Assembly: GCF_030463535.1 (NCBI RefSeq) | Contig: NC_132881.1 | Span: forward strand, 2,173,345 to 2,237,344 | From: Salminus brasiliensis | Taxonomy: Eukaryota > Chordata > Actinopteri > Characiformes > Bryconidae | Length of the DNA stretch: 64,000 nt | Direction of reading: 5' to 3' | Made by a program: the position numbers and the translations under genes | The notes under the pieces: generated by a model | What the model was told of the DNA's origin: nothing | The model's database searches: none | What the model saw: the letters and a program-made list of their open reading frames with translations, nothing else | Part shown: positions 41,481 through 59,341 of the stretch, one piece after another | Position numbering within the stretch: the first letter of the stretch is position 1 | Layout: the number at the start of each line of letters is the position of its first letter

Positions 41481-43753
41481 TGGAATCATTTTACACTCAA
41501 CCCCACTCTGACCAACTTAATAATATTCATGTCGTTATTATAATTCCCCAAACCTATAAACAACAAAAAAGAGGCAAATGTAGGATTGGCACCATGCTGT
41601 TTTTATTGCTAAAATTTCTGATGCAGACTATATATATTTTTTGTTTTCAATTGTACAAAATCAAGAAGAGGTTCATCTTAGCATGCTCAGCGCATCTGTA
41701 GTGCATAGATTTAACCCAACATACAGGATTCCCATCCAATGGCAAACAATGCAGGTTACAGCAGGGTCATAAACTCATATAATTCAACAGGAATGACTTG
41801 ACCTTAACCGCTGGGCCCAGTCGAAAATGTCAAAACCGCTCGATGGCATTTCACAGATATCATTCAATTTACACTGTCCGATTACAGTCCGTATTCACGC
41901 CCTTAAGATAGTCTGCACCTATCGTAATGTAGCATACCTAATGTAGAATGAAAAAAACTGCATTTTGTCTTATATCAGAAATCAAACCATTTAAATCATT
42001 TTGTTCACATTGGACATAAAAAATTAAATAAGACCAAATTGAACAAGGTCATGTTAAATTTGATACAGTTATCAGGTTCCCTCTAAGTAATAAATAATAA
42101 ACTGAATTTATTAAACCTTTGGGACCAAAAAAGAAGTTTTAGCTCAATTTTTCTGCTTTATGCTTCTATCCCCCAAGCAAAGTTTAATTATTGCATGCAA
42201 CACAACACATTTCTTACCCACTTCTACCATGCAGCAACTATATTTTCCTGCATTCCGATATAAAAACACCAATTAATACTAGGTTTACAGTCAGCCATTG
42301 CACAATGATGCCCATTTAAAGTCATTGGTTGTGGAATCTGAAATAACCACTGGTGTTTATAAACAGGATCCATCCAGAATTGAACGGTTTGAGTGAAGCG
42401 AAGGAGTCGCTCCTATTGCTTTCAGTTACAACTGGCTGCATATTCAATTACTGTGCGTTATGGTCACGGTCACGGTTTCGGTTTCTGCTGCTGTACCTAC
42501 ATAAAAATATGCGGTGCATATAGATAAACATCGCCAATACGTTCTCCACGCGAAGGGCCTCTGCCCTACTGCCGAAAATGGCAAATTTCAGCACTACATT
42601 CACAAATGTTTTTGGTTTTAATGACCGATGAAAGGAGTTGGCTGCTAACGACTGGCCTAGTGAGATAACTGAACTGTATGTTCTACCAATGGATGTCAAG
42701 AGTTGGTATGCGCCACGTAATAGGCCTCAACACTCACCACGGACGGCTACAAGTATGCTACAAGTTTTCCATTCCACAAAACACCATTCTGGCACTATAT
42801 TATTTCATGCATATAATAAGATTATTGCTTCTAAGTAACTAATGTACAGATGTATAGTATGGCTTGCATATATGTAAGTGTACTCTAAAAATATAGTTTG
42901 CATTCCAGTCATTGAGGTATTTATCTACATTACAATATTTTGATTGTTAGGGCATATGTTTGATTTTTTTTTTGTAACATTACTGTGTGTTCACTAAGCC
43001 TAGGCTAAAGCTTGTGCTACCTTAAGCTAGTTCGCAAACTATGTTAGATTACTAAGCGAATTAGTAGCGAATTCTCTATTGACCTCCTTTTCCATTGATT
43101 TTCAGAATTACTTAGGTATTCCCTCCCTCCCTCCCTCCCCAATTCACAGCATGTCGCTGATGCAATCATGAAGCACCTACGTATTTTACAGAACATCGAG
43201 TCTGACCTTCTTCCCTTTCGAGTTCTCGCCGATTTTGACCAGAAACTACGGCAGAGATTTAGGTGGGAGATGCTGATCAGCATTTAGACACACACAAACA
43301 CACAAAAAAAACCTTACGTTAACACAAACTAGCAAAACTACGAACATTTACAATAGCATGCAATTTGGCGTCGCTATTTTCACGCTAGTAAAACCAAATG
43401 CTAGACCTTGATAATGCTGATAGGGGAAGCTACTCAAAAAAACGTGACAAACAATGAACCTTCTGCTAACAAATCTAGGCCTCTCTTGGGTTTCCACTAC
43501 TATCCAGCTATCCAAAGCTCCTTAGCCTCAAGGCTACTCAATGAAAGGATGCTTCATCCACTAGCGGCAACTAACCCTTAACTATTTTGCTAAATCATTA
43601 GATTATATGCTGTGTTTTTGTTTCTTTTCTTTTTTTAAACTACATCTACTTTACTCTGCAAGCATTACGTCCAGTCATGCATGGCCACATATAACGTTGG
43701 CACGACAAATCCCGCTACGGCAAAGTAAGCGGATGAATCTATACATCATTTAA

Positions 43754-43778
43754 TGGAAGACATTGGTGATTTTGTTGT
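43754..43778 (-). promoter_or_regulatory. oip5-as1: conserved miR-7 target site of cyrano
   Basis: The plus strand reads TGGAAGAC, then ATTG, then GTGATTTTGTTGT. miR-7 is TGGAAGAC, TA, GTGATTTTGTTGT (as DNA). The minus-strand RNA therefore pairs with miR-7 over 8 seed and 13 3' nucleotides, with a small asymmetric internal loop, the geometry that triggers miR-7 degradation in mammals and fish. Confidence 0.95.
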
Positions 43779-45834
43779 TTTTTTCACGAACAACTCGTCA
43801 CTCGTTTGTACAATATACACATTTATCTTAAAACAGGACAATAAATAAATAAATAAATAAAGAGAAAGGGAAGAGGGCACGCCACGCATATTGCACATAT
43901 CCCATGTCCCTGGACGCCTGACCCAGGGGTAGGTTTGAAACTGGGCTGCACAAAGTCACCCAGTCAGAAAGCTTGCTGGTTTTTGTGCTACAATAAATTT
44001 CAGATGGAGCAAAACAGGTCCAGGTAAACATCTCCCAGCACGCAGCTTTGAATAAGAACCTAGGTAACAGTCTAAGGGGAACATTAGCAAGGGTGGGCAC
44101 CCTTAGCTAGAGCCTTACAGGATTTTTCCATTCTCCAAGTACGACTAATGTTGTAAAATATCAGAGTAGATTGCTACTGGGTTGTCAGGCATCCATGAGA
44201 TGCACTTATTCCTATAAAACTGTTCAATCTCAAAGCTTTTACGATTTTACTATTACTAAAACTAGGCCAATTCAGGCACAACCTTAGACACTAGCCTGTC
44301 TACACAAAGTGAAAACACATCATTAGCAAATAAAGAGCTTTACTAGTGTACAGCCTTCCTTTTCTAGGATTTTCCAACATCTTATCCAACAACTAAATAA
44401 CTCTGACACTAAAACAAGATACTTTGTGCATCTAAAGCTAAGCTATTGGCATTGACCATGAAAGGTTTTCTTCTTGTGCAACTCTATAAAGCATTTACTT
44501 TTACCTCTACTCTGAAAATACAGGAACAAGCTTGGGCCAAAAGGAAAGCTAAAGGAAGCTCTAAGCCAAACATGCTAGCTAACATGGATAACGATCGCTA
44601 GAAGCTACACTGTAAACTGTTTATATAAAAATGCAAAGGAAAAACTATTGCTTCGCTTGAAATTCATGAAATTCATGAAATTCAAGTTAAGCCTGCAAAT
44701 CGATTTCATCTTTAACAGACTGGTAACAGACTGACGGTGAAGTAGTAGCAACAATAATGATGTAGTTCAGGGTCCAAAGTTAACATTTGCTGGATATTTG
44801 CCATTTAGTTACATATCTTTTATTAAAACTTCCATTTTTAAACTAAATAACTGTTAAAATATATGTTAAAATGTACCATCATCACTGACTGTGTAGTAGC
44901 TAACTAACAATTAGCATACAGACACGCTGTTAGCAACATCAGCAACACCTCTGACTGAACTGAATAACTTTGCTGTTTCTCAATAATTCATTCAGTTAAT
45001 AGTTTAGACGGTTGAAATATGATTTTCTACAGGTTTTGGGCAAAAACAAAGCAATTTTTCTATCAATTTTCAACTTTGTATATATGAGTTTTTTACGCTA
45101 ATTTCTAAATCCTCAAGAAAAGGTTGTATGCTGTGTGTATTCTGTAGTCTGGGATCATTGTAGCTTGCTTTGACCTGTGTGTGCACAAATTGCAAAACTG
45201 AATGTGAACATAAAGCACAGAACAGACTAATTAAATGTCCAGGGTAAGCGAAACGGACGTCATGCTACACGAAACAAATCGCAGTTTTAAGAAATTTAAG
45301 TGAAGTAAAATTTGAACATTCCTTCCAAAATATAGTATGAAACTATGGTAAAGTAAGTTCTGTAAGTACAGTGGGGCCAAGACTTTACATTACAGTTGAG
45401 AAATGATTTGCCGTTGATTCTGTGGGCTTCGCCAAGAAGTCAGAAGCAGAACAGACAGGAACTTGACCCAGGCGGTGCCTCCACACTTCACTGCCGATGC
45501 CGGCCTCCATGACTTCTCAGCTGAGGAGGTCGGTTGTTGTACGAATCCAGGGAGGAAGTTAAGCAAATCTGGAGCCAGAACAGAGCAAGCTTTAGAATGA
45601 CTCGCATGTAATCTGCACATCATGCCACATATAAGAACATAGAAGATCACTTTTAGCCACAGCACTGTAAACACCACCACATCAACAGGCTCCTCAACTA
45701 AGCTTTTATTTTCTGGCAGAAGTTATTTTCTGTGTTATCCACAAGGGTGGCAACTATGAGCGCCTGTAGTCTCAACTACGGGAATACTGTAGGAATTTGC
45801 TGTAGCATAGCACTGTAGTTAGGTCGCTATGGCA

Positions 45835-46082
45835 GGTGACACTGAGCGGTCCAGCGAATTAATGCACTGCCACAATGATCCGAGGATCGCTGGTTCGAAT
45901 TCCAGGTCATACTGCCTGCCATCAGCAGCCGGAACCTGAGAGAGAGAACAACTGGCCTTGCTTTGGGTGGGTAGATGGCTTGCCCCCATGAAGTGTTACA
46001 TGTGATTGGGGCGAGCGTACTAATGAGTGAATTGGGCAATTTGCTATCAATTTGAGGAGGATCATTTATTCCCCCCACTTTG
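45835..46082 (+). mobile_element. tRNA-derived SINE in cyrano intron
   Basis: Box-B-like GGTTCGAATT at 45892-45901, then CCAGGTCATACTGCCTGCCA and TCAGCAGCCGGAACCTGAGA. It is the same family as 57,975-58,285. Antisense to cyrano, between its candidate exons 2 and 3. Confidence 0.65.
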
Positions 46083-46974
46083 TCTGCTTATCAGAAGACA
46101 ACAGAGGCGCTTACTTTAAGATTTTCATGGAAAGCTATGTTTCCACCTGCAGGTGAGTGGGAATGGATTAAACCATAATTAAAAACAGTAGGAAGCACCA
46201 TGCGTCTAGTGCTGTCCTCCAGGCCTGGCGGGCCAGAGTCCAGCACAGTTAGATGATTTCCTTGCAGATTCAAATCCTCCAATCATTGGGACTCACCGGG
46301 TAATGGTTCCTTTGTTGTCTTACGGCAAAACATGTTGAAACAGTTTCTTGAACACAGCAGGGAACACAAGCCTGCAGAGACAGAACAGTTAGTCGATAAT
46401 GCAAGCAGGCCGTTCTCTGAGGACAGGCTAGTGACGGACAATGTTTAGAAGTGGCAGCGTTTAGGCTAGTTACAGCGGTCATTAATCTAGCAGAACTGTC
46501 AGCACAGAGAGGAGCTGAGACTGGCAGAAAAAAAGCTACGGCTCTAGCAATGCAGTAATTTGGCAATAATAATAATAATAATAATAATTATTATAATAAT
46601 ATACTTTTTGTTCTCTTTGTTCTGAATGTATTTTATAGTGTTTATTTTTATGTTTCCTTAAACATTGTATAAATACTATCAATTTATTTTTATAATAAAA
46701 ATATATCTGTTATATAATGCATTTTGATAAAAAGGACAAGAACTAATATTCAGTCTTAATGTAACTAAAATATCACCCTGCCAGAGCTTGTTTTTTATAT
46801 ATATATATATATACTGGCCTAATAAAATTTTATGCTGCATTACAGACCTATACATGCTTACTGTTTATGAAGTGGTGCAGTTCAGTGCAGTGAATACAGA
46901 AGGAGCCCTGCGGTTATTAGGTGATGAGAGGTGCTGGGCTGTGCAGAGCCTCGGTTCGCTTCACTGGTAAACAA

Positions 46975-47290
46975 AGAGCATGCAGTGTGGGACACCCCCC
47001 TCAGACAAAAACCCCGTACCGTGGACCCGCCGTCCTTCTCCCGTCCAGTGGTGTGATATAACGACATGTCTGATGTGTATCCCCGTGCCATGGCGTGTTC
47101 CTGCGGGCCGTGGGGGTCCGATTTTCGGCCCCGTAGTTCGGCCGGACCCGGCCCGCTCTGCACAACTACGCCATTTCACCCCTATACGAAACTCTCCATC
47201 CGGAATGACAGTGAACGTCCAACGAGCTGATTGGCCACACGACCGGCCAATCAACGCCTAGAACCCGCCCTGCGAAGCAGGAGACTTGGT
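46975..47290 (-). promoter_or_regulatory. oip5-as1: cyrano promoter (CpG island)
   Basis: CpG-rich and GC-rich block with ATTGG/CCAAT boxes (GATTGGCCAC near 47,228; GGCCAATCAACG near 47,245), isolated from any coding exon. The next plus-strand gene begins 1 kb further right with its own island, so this one best fits the minus-strand lncRNA. Confidence 0.6.
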
Positions 47291-47299
47291 TAAGCAGCA

Positions 47300-47537
47300 A
47301 ACTGTCCAGTACGCCCTACCCGCCTACTGCCTACCTAGTGTACGACGTATTATCTGGAATATGAGGTACACGCCCTAGGTAGTGCACTTAGTGGTAAATA
47401 GGGACACAGTTTTAATTCGGATAAAACCCGCTGACGGAGTTTTTTTTTTTTTTTGGAATTTACTTATTATGTATTTATTGTATTATATTGCATTTAGCTG
47501 TGCGTTGCTTAGCTATTTAAATTAATTATTATTTTAA

Positions 47538-47587
<50 letters not shown>

Positions 47588-47860
47588 CGTACCTTGGCTG
47601 GCAGATGACGACACATTTTTAATCCCACATGAATCCCACATTCAACACTATTATAAATACACTACACAGCAACCACATGGCAACACCCTAGCAACCACCT
47701 GGAATATCATATCGACTGCCTTGCCATTACTAATTGACACCACTGTCCTAGCAACCTCGTAGCAAATACCTGGTATACCACAGCAACCACTTATGCAAAG
47801 GAAAACCACCTTAGCTCTGCGTTTCTTTTAATTTAAATAATATATAAATAAGTCATTGAA

Positions 47861-47891
<31 letters not shown>

Positions 47892-47992
47892 ATATGTTCT
47901 ATTATTTAATATATTTAGTCTATACCATCAATTTATAGAAATTCATTATTGGTAACAAAAAAAGTTTACATGATCCAAGTTAGGTTGTGTTG

Positions 47993-48029
<37 letters not shown>

Positions 48030-48207
48030 ATTATTATTATTATTGTGTGTCAAATGTGCAATTTGTCAGCCTAATATCTCTCTAAACAGTTGGGTGGGCA
48101 AGTCTTAAGGCAGAACATATGTATTTAGAGATTTATATAGATTTATATAGTTCCCTTATTAATTAATTTAATTAATTATTTTAGGCTCAGACACTTTCCA
48201 AACAGGG

Positions 48208-48210
<3 letters not shown>
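47300..48210. other. cyrano-tmem39b spacer, microsatellite-rich
   Basis: (TTA)n at 47,539-47,587, (AAAT)n at 47,858-47,893 and (ATT)n at 47,995-48,043. A repeat built from AGCAACCAC and CACCTGGAAT/GGTATACCACAGCAACCAC motifs (47,645-47,810) also fills 59.3-60.1 kb. No exon seen. A synteny junction relative to human is inferred here. Confidence 0.6.
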
Positions 48211-48213
<3 letters not shown>

Positions 48214-48246
<33 letters not shown>

Positions 48247-48275
48247 TATACACACATATACACACACACACACGG
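48214..48275. repeat. (CA)n microsatellite next to tmem39b promoter
   Basis: CA dinucleotides interrupted by TACATATA, immediately upstream of the tmem39b CpG island. Confidence 0.9.
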
Positions 48276-48284
48276 ACCCAACCC

Positions 48285-48487
48285 CTGCTGTATGCACGCG
48301 CTGGTCCCGCCTTCCTCGTGTACGCGCTGCGCGTGTCCGTGTTTAGCAGCATCTCCAGCATCAGAATGAAGGGAAAATGCAGCTCCTACACGCTGGGCTC
48401 GGATTAGCCCGTCACTGAAGCCCCTTAACACAGTATAGTGTTCCTCAGCGGGACTTTCGGGGCTGATTCTCCTCCGTCGGAGGGCTG
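48285..48487 (+). promoter_or_regulatory. tmem39b: tmem39b promoter and noncoding exon 1
   Basis: CpG-rich segment ending in a strong donor, GGGCTG|GTGAGT, with the exon ending at 48487. The first coding exon has an acceptor at about 50,106, so this is the likely untranslated first exon. The exact transcription start is unknown. Confidence 0.6.
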
Positions 48488-48964
48488 GTGAGTAAGCCAG
48501 TGCTGGTTTCAGCTGGGTCGCTTTAAAGTTGACGCTAGGCCTCAGTCGTGCGGAGTTTGCGGCAGGTTTGCGGGGGCCAGAATCCAGCCAGCTCTGTTTA
48601 ATGGACATTACCGTTATTCTTGTGTTCATTTGGACCATATAAGATCCTTAATAGCCTCTGGGGCAGCTTTGAACCAGCCCAGACACTCGGAAGAGTGCGC
48701 TGGCTTGTTAGTTAGTTAGCTAGCTAGCATAGCATAGCATAGCATAGCCTAGCTGGCTAGGCAGGCTAGTTAACCATAACAGCCCCTTTGCGCGCTGCTG
48801 AGTTTAATAAGCAGCCTTATATGGAAACAGACAGCGTGGAAAGATGATGTGATGTCTAAAATGGCATACTTTACCTGTCAAGTACTTTAGTTAGTTGTAG
48901 TCCAGTGTGTGGAAGAACCAGCTAGCACAGCTGTGATGTGATGTGCATGCAAAGGGGGCAGTAA

Positions 48965-49023
48965 TAACAACAACAACAACAACAACAACAGCTAATAGCT
49001 AATAGCTAATAGTAGTAGTAGTA
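48965..49023. repeat. (AAC)n, AGCTAAT and AGT short tandem repeats
   Basis: Three consecutive small arrays, (AAC)8, (AGCTAAT)3 and (AGT)4, in tmem39b intron 1. Confidence 0.9.
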
Positions 49024-49539
49024 ATGCAATGTTGGGGGTTATTGTTAACTTGCACACTCTCTGCTTCAGAAAGGATAACCCATCAGCATAAATGCAAAGC
49101 ACCAGGTGAAATATATAAATAGTTGGTTGATGCTGTTTATTCAAATAGGTGATGGATGCCTCTATTTTGACTAGATCTCACATTAAGGTAAGGCATGTTG
49201 TTGCAGTTGTGTGTAGTGCTACAGCTACAGCTACAGGTCCTTGTCTAATTAGTATGTATAGTATGTACACTTCCTCACACTAGCTAAGGAGCAATGCATC
49301 GCATCCACACCCCGGCCACAGGTAAGCTCACTTTAGCTTTCTAGAAGCTGTGGCTGGTTTAACATACTGCCGTGTGCAAAAGGTTTAGGCAGCTACACAG
49401 GTCCTTTTATGGGCAGCAAGTGCTGATCTCGTCAATAAAACACTGATATTGGAATAAACACTAATAACATTCCTACAGAAACCGTGGTGGTTTTCCATCA
49501 CCAAGGTTCTCCTCTCTCATGGAGTCTAGTGTTATTTAG

Positions 49540-49760
49540 AGTTCTCCTCAGATCAACACCTGGTTTGGTGGTAAATCAGGGCGTAATGATGGTGAATCAG
49601 GTGAGCTGCAGCCTCTGCTGCTGCTGCTGCTGCTGATGGAGTTGATTGAACACATCCTCCACGCTGTGCTGGCTGGACTGGGGGGCGTCCAGGAGAACCC
49701 TGGAGGAACCGAGCTCTGTTCTTCAGACTAGCTCACCGACAAGATCTCACTACTTTCTTT
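49540..49760. repeat. dispersed repeat shared with 34,800-34,960
   Basis: Both copies contain CAACACCTGGTTTGGTG, CAGGTGAGCTG and CATCCAGGAGAA/CGTCCAGGAGAA, followed by GACTAGCTCAC/AACTAGCTCAC. The 34.8-kb copy is in a nusap1 intron and this one in tmem39b intron 1. Class unknown. Confidence 0.6.
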
Positions 49761-49865
49761 AGAATGAGAAGCTCTTGTTTCTCCTTTTTACTGGATTTAT
49801 GTTCACCTGCTTTATCTGTTCTGATGAGATCTAGAGCTTCTGCTGTAAAAAAATAAAAAAGGGGA

Positions 49866-50057
49866 GGGGCAGTGGTGGCTTAGTGGTTAGAGAACCGCCA
49901 GGGTTGTGGGTTCGATACACAAGCTCGACAAGTTGCCACTGTTGTTGCCACTGTTGGCCGTCAAACTTCTCTGCTCTCCAAGTGCTGCTGCAATGGCTGC
50001 CTGCCGCTCTGAGCACATGTGGTCACTGTCCAATGTGTGTGTGTGTTTTCACTGCAT
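49866..50057 (+). mobile_element. tRNA-derived SINE in tmem39b intron 1
   Basis: The head GGCAGTGGTGGCTTAGTGGT resembles a tRNA A-box region and GTGGGTTCGATACACAAGC a B-box, followed by a SINE body with CACTGTCCAATGTGTGTGTG. It ends about 50 bases before the acceptor of the first coding exon. Confidence 0.75.
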
Positions 50058-50135
50058 GGATTTAATCAACAATTACCCTCTGGTGCTGTGCTTCGTCTCA
50101 ATACAGGTCCCCAAGGCAAAAATAGACAGGGGTAA

Positions 50136-56389
<6,254 letters not shown>

Positions 56390-56506
56390 AGAGGTGTTCT
56401 TGTCAGATGAGCATCGCAGAAGAGCAAAAAGCATGCATGAGAGCTTTTTATTTTTTCTATAACTGCATTTTTTGGTCACTCTGTTCCATGTTCTGATCTG
56501 CCATAA

Positions 56507-56512
56507 AATAAA
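56507..56512 (+). terminator. tmem39b: tmem39b poly(A) signal (candidate)
   Basis: AATAAA 118 bp after the tmem39b stop. It is the first canonical hexamer downstream. A longer 3' UTR cannot be excluded. Confidence 0.5.
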
Positions 56513-56519
56513 AAAGAAA

Positions 56520-57455
56520 TATTTTTGTATTGTTCACAGGTCTGGATTCGGATTTTTAATTTATGCAATGTCCAAGTGTCAGTATCAGACAAAATTGGTG
56601 CGATTCACTACGTTATGATGCGGATTTCTTCTAAATGTGCTGCAGATGTGCAGTATAGACCTCTTCATGCTGGCTGGCAAAGTGCAGGCGTGCGATTTTT
56701 ACCTATAGATTGCGCACTTGTACTTTACTGCGGGACACTGCAAAGGCAGCTGGGGCAGAGATGCAAATGTCAAATGCGAGGGTCCTAAATCTCTTTATTC
56801 TCCCAAAGGCAGTCTCAGTACAAAGTACTCCAAGTTTGGACTGCTGTACATGGTAGGACAGACTTGACAAGTTGGACTCAAAAGTACAAACCCCTGAAGA
56901 CGGGAGGATGCTATACAGCAATTCTGTAATTGGAACAGCAGCGTGGTGTGCAATGATTTCTTGGATATTTGGCTGTGCCAAGTCCACCCAAGTCAAAGCC
57001 TGGTGCATCCTAGATGTGAAGTTCTGATTGGAGCAGTACTTCGGCTGCAACTGAAGACATTTCCACTGTAGTCCACTGGAACACAACTACGGACAAGAAC
57101 GCAGGTTGAGAATCGGCCCGAGTTGAGATGAAATTTGATCTATAAGCAAAATTATGCGAAAATGCTAAAGGACCTCAAAGAATGGAGGCAAATAAAATGT
57201 AGAAATATAGGCTATATTAACTATCGAGTGTCCAAAACCTCCATCTTTGCCTAACAACTGTCTGCAGAAATGGTAATCAACACGTTTCTCAGCCAGTCAC
57301 AGACCTCCGCAAGTGCTATTTCCGCTGTCAACTGAAGGGAAAACTCACTGTCTGAGCCAGCTGTTCACAGGCTTACACTGGCTCTAAGGTAAGTGGAACC
57401 TTTTTGGGGTTATCTGTTTGTGCTCATACATACAGTATTCAGATTTACATTTATC
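56520..57455. other. tmem39b downstream spacer
   Basis: Mixed-composition sequence without a recognised gene. A 127-codon open frame on the minus strand (56703-57086) has no clear homology and overlaps what looks like degraded repeat. Confidence 0.35.
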
Positions 57456-57460
57456 AAGCT

Positions 57461-57600
57461 AAGATAAGATAAGATAAGATAAGATAGTCCTTTATTAGTC
57501 CCGCAGTGGGGAAATTCCCAGTGTAACAGCAGAAAGGGATAGCAAGACACTCAGTTACAAAAATTTGGATAAATAATTTACACTATATACACAATATAAA
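57461..57600. mobile_element. retroposon 3' end with (AAGAT)n
   Basis: Five or more AAGAT/AAGATA units are followed by AGTCCTTTATTAGTCCCGCA and GTGGGGAAATT, a frequent 3'-end signature of fish retroposons. The body is short, so this is a truncated or solitary end. Confidence 0.55.
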
Positions 57601-57974
57601 TAAGAATTAAAAGAGCAATAACAATACTATTTACAGTAACTATGTGGGCTAGCTTGATAAATTGGTCTATTTGGACAGGAGTATTTAATGCTTACATTTA
57701 TAATTAAGTAACGCATTAATACAGTAATGCAGCTGGAGGCTTGTTTTTATTTGGTTTTATGAACATTTGGATGCCTTCAAGTCCACCAGATTCCCAATTC
57801 TAAATATATGGAGCCCCGCTGGTGGCATGGTGACCTTAATAAGACTAAGTTGTGACAACAAGATAATTGAGTTTTCGACATGGTGTGGGAACAAGATATT
57901 AAGTCGTGGCCACTACAAAGTGGGAGGAGTTCTCAGTCCCATGCCTTACTAAGATGTGACCACAAGTTTGGGAT

Positions 57975-58285
57975 GTTTGTGGGGCCAGCAGACTAAGGCG
58001 CTGTCACTAAGGTTCGAATCCAGGTCATGCTGCTAGCCATCGGCAGCCGAGGCCCAGAGAGAGCACAATTGGCCTTGCTCTCTCCAGCGTGGGTAGATCG
58101 CCTCGTTGCTGGCCATCACCGGCATCCACAGGCTGGTGAGTTGGAGCCGGGTACGCGGCTTCCGGGCTTTGCCCGGTGATGTTTCTGGCAGTTCAAAAAA
58201 TGAGCAGTTTGACTGTGCACCAGTTGTTGGCTGATCACCACCCCACCTCATCATCCCCAACTCGCCAACTGATCCCAGCAGAACT
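57975..58285 (+). mobile_element. tRNA-derived SINE upstream of ccdc28b
   Basis: GGTTCGAATCCAGGTCATGC (58,011 onward) is the box-B region. The body GCCATCGGCAGCCGAGGCCC and CTCTCCAGCGTGGGTAGATC matches the 45.8-kb copy. Followed directly by another dispersed repeat (58,310-58,475). Confidence 0.65.
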
Positions 58286-58309
58286 GCATGGAGCTCCACC
58301 ATCATTCCA

Positions 58310-58475
58310 GAGAACACAGCTCCTCAGTGCTGGGGGGCTTTATATACCCCTCTAGCCCACGCCTGAGAGTCATACAGTCATACTGTGTTGTGTCTGTGTG
58401 TCAGTGATGAGTGCAGCTGAAAGCAGCTGAATGCATTCATTTGAAGGGGTGTCCACAAACATTTGGCCATACACA
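58310..58475. repeat. dispersed repeat copy upstream of ccdc28b
   Basis: It shares GTGCTGGGGGGCTTTATATACCCC with 4,757-4,780 and the tail GAAGGGGTGTCCACAAACAT with 4,955 and 14,568. Confidence 0.6.
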
Positions 58476-58554
58476 GTGTGTCTAAGGATACTAGAAGGTA
58501 GCCTGAGGTGACGAAACAAAACAACAGAAGGGGGCGGGGCTTATTGTGTTTACG

Positions 58555-58930
58555 GTCCAATAAAGACGATTCAGCGCTCGGTGGGGGGCGTGGCTTTTCA
58601 GAGCTGCGAGGAGGGGCGAGGAGAGGAGAGGAGGGGCGAGGAGAGGAGAGGAGGGGAGGGGAGGGGAGGGGAGGGGTGATGGGAGCGGGGCACTGTCTCT
58701 TTAAATGCTAAGCTGGAAATGGCGACATGGCTTCTTTTATTCCTCGGTCGTGGAGAGGCAGTGCGCAGAGAGCGAGAATTTAAACCCGCGTAGTGTTTCA
58801 GTGTTTCTGCAGCGAGGCCAGCGCGAACCGGAAACTTGGACAGCGATGGACAGGCAGCTCGCGGGCGGGATGCAGAAGCCAGTCCTCCGCTAAAAGCCGG
58901 GCGATCGGAGCAGAACTGCTGCAGCAGCCG
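58555..58930 (+). promoter_or_regulatory. ccdc28b: ccdc28b promoter and noncoding exon 1
   Basis: CpG- and G-rich island with a (GGGGA)n tract at 58,650-58,676, then sequence ending in the strong donor CAGCCG|GTGAGT (exon end 58930). The next supported exon on this strand is 63149-63384, so this is its likely untranslated first exon. The transcription start was not determined. Confidence 0.55.
58609..58677 (+). repeat. GGGGA/GAGGAGA purine repeat, G-quadruplex-prone
   Basis: Runs of GAGGAGAGGAGGGGC pass into five GGGG blocks separated by single A (58,651-58,676). This fits the G-quadruplex consensus on the plus strand, within the ccdc28b promoter. Confidence 0.9.
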
Positions 58931-59310
58931 GTGAGTGAGCCGCGGTACAGCCGGAGCCGGAGGGTAGAACACCCCCCCCATCAACCGCCAGTGAGCTCCG
59001 CTCCACATTAGTCAACAATAGCTCTATTAGTCATTAATATAATTAGTTAAAAAAAATCAGTAGGATTCTGTATCAGTTCAACACAAACCAGCGACCTTGT
59101 GCCTTCAGACAGGTCCGTATTATTAATCGACAGGATGCTGATGGTAAAGTCAGAGTACCGGAGCGCCTGGCTGGGATCAGATGATCAATTGATCCATACC
59201 TACATGAAACGGAACCGCTGCAGCTTTGTGCTCTTATGTGTGTTTAAATAAAGTGACTGAAGCATTTTCTTTTTGGACATGTGACCCACTTTACCCTAAA
59301 ATCATGTAGA

Positions 59311-59340
<30 letters not shown>

Positions 59341-59341
<1 letters not shown>

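Larger units (their letters stand above)
41590..47110 (-). ncRNA. oip5-as1: cyrano lncRNA (oip5-as1), transcribed opposite oip5
   Basis: Position and orientation match vertebrate Cyrano, which lies tail-to-tail with oip5. Decisive evidence is the minus-strand miR-7 site at 43754-43778. A CpG island at 46,975-47,290 can act as promoter. Candidate exons on the minus strand: exon 1 ending near 47020 (CACG|GTACGG), a 75-nt exon 46297-46371 (TCTGCAG| ... CCCG|GTGAGT), and a long last exon from 45568 (GGCTCCAG|ATTTGC) running through the miR-7 site. A 3' end near 41.4-41.6 kb is suggested by AATAAA hexamers at 41602-41607 and 41411-41416. No substantial conserved open frame was seen. Splice sites and ends are inferred, but the identity of the locus is firm. 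Known role: target-directed decay of miR-7. Confidence 0.85.

Noticed and set aside
45390-46566. Minus-strand frames of 83-98 codons in the cyrano region
   Set aside because: Short, without conserved motifs, and spanning a SINE and candidate splice sites. The locus is better explained as a lncRNA.
56703-57086. 127-codon minus-strand frame downstream of tmem39b
   Set aside because: No recognised domain, no splice context and overlap with probable repeat. A faint ETAFGRIKRF similarity to Harbinger-type nucleases is too weak to call.
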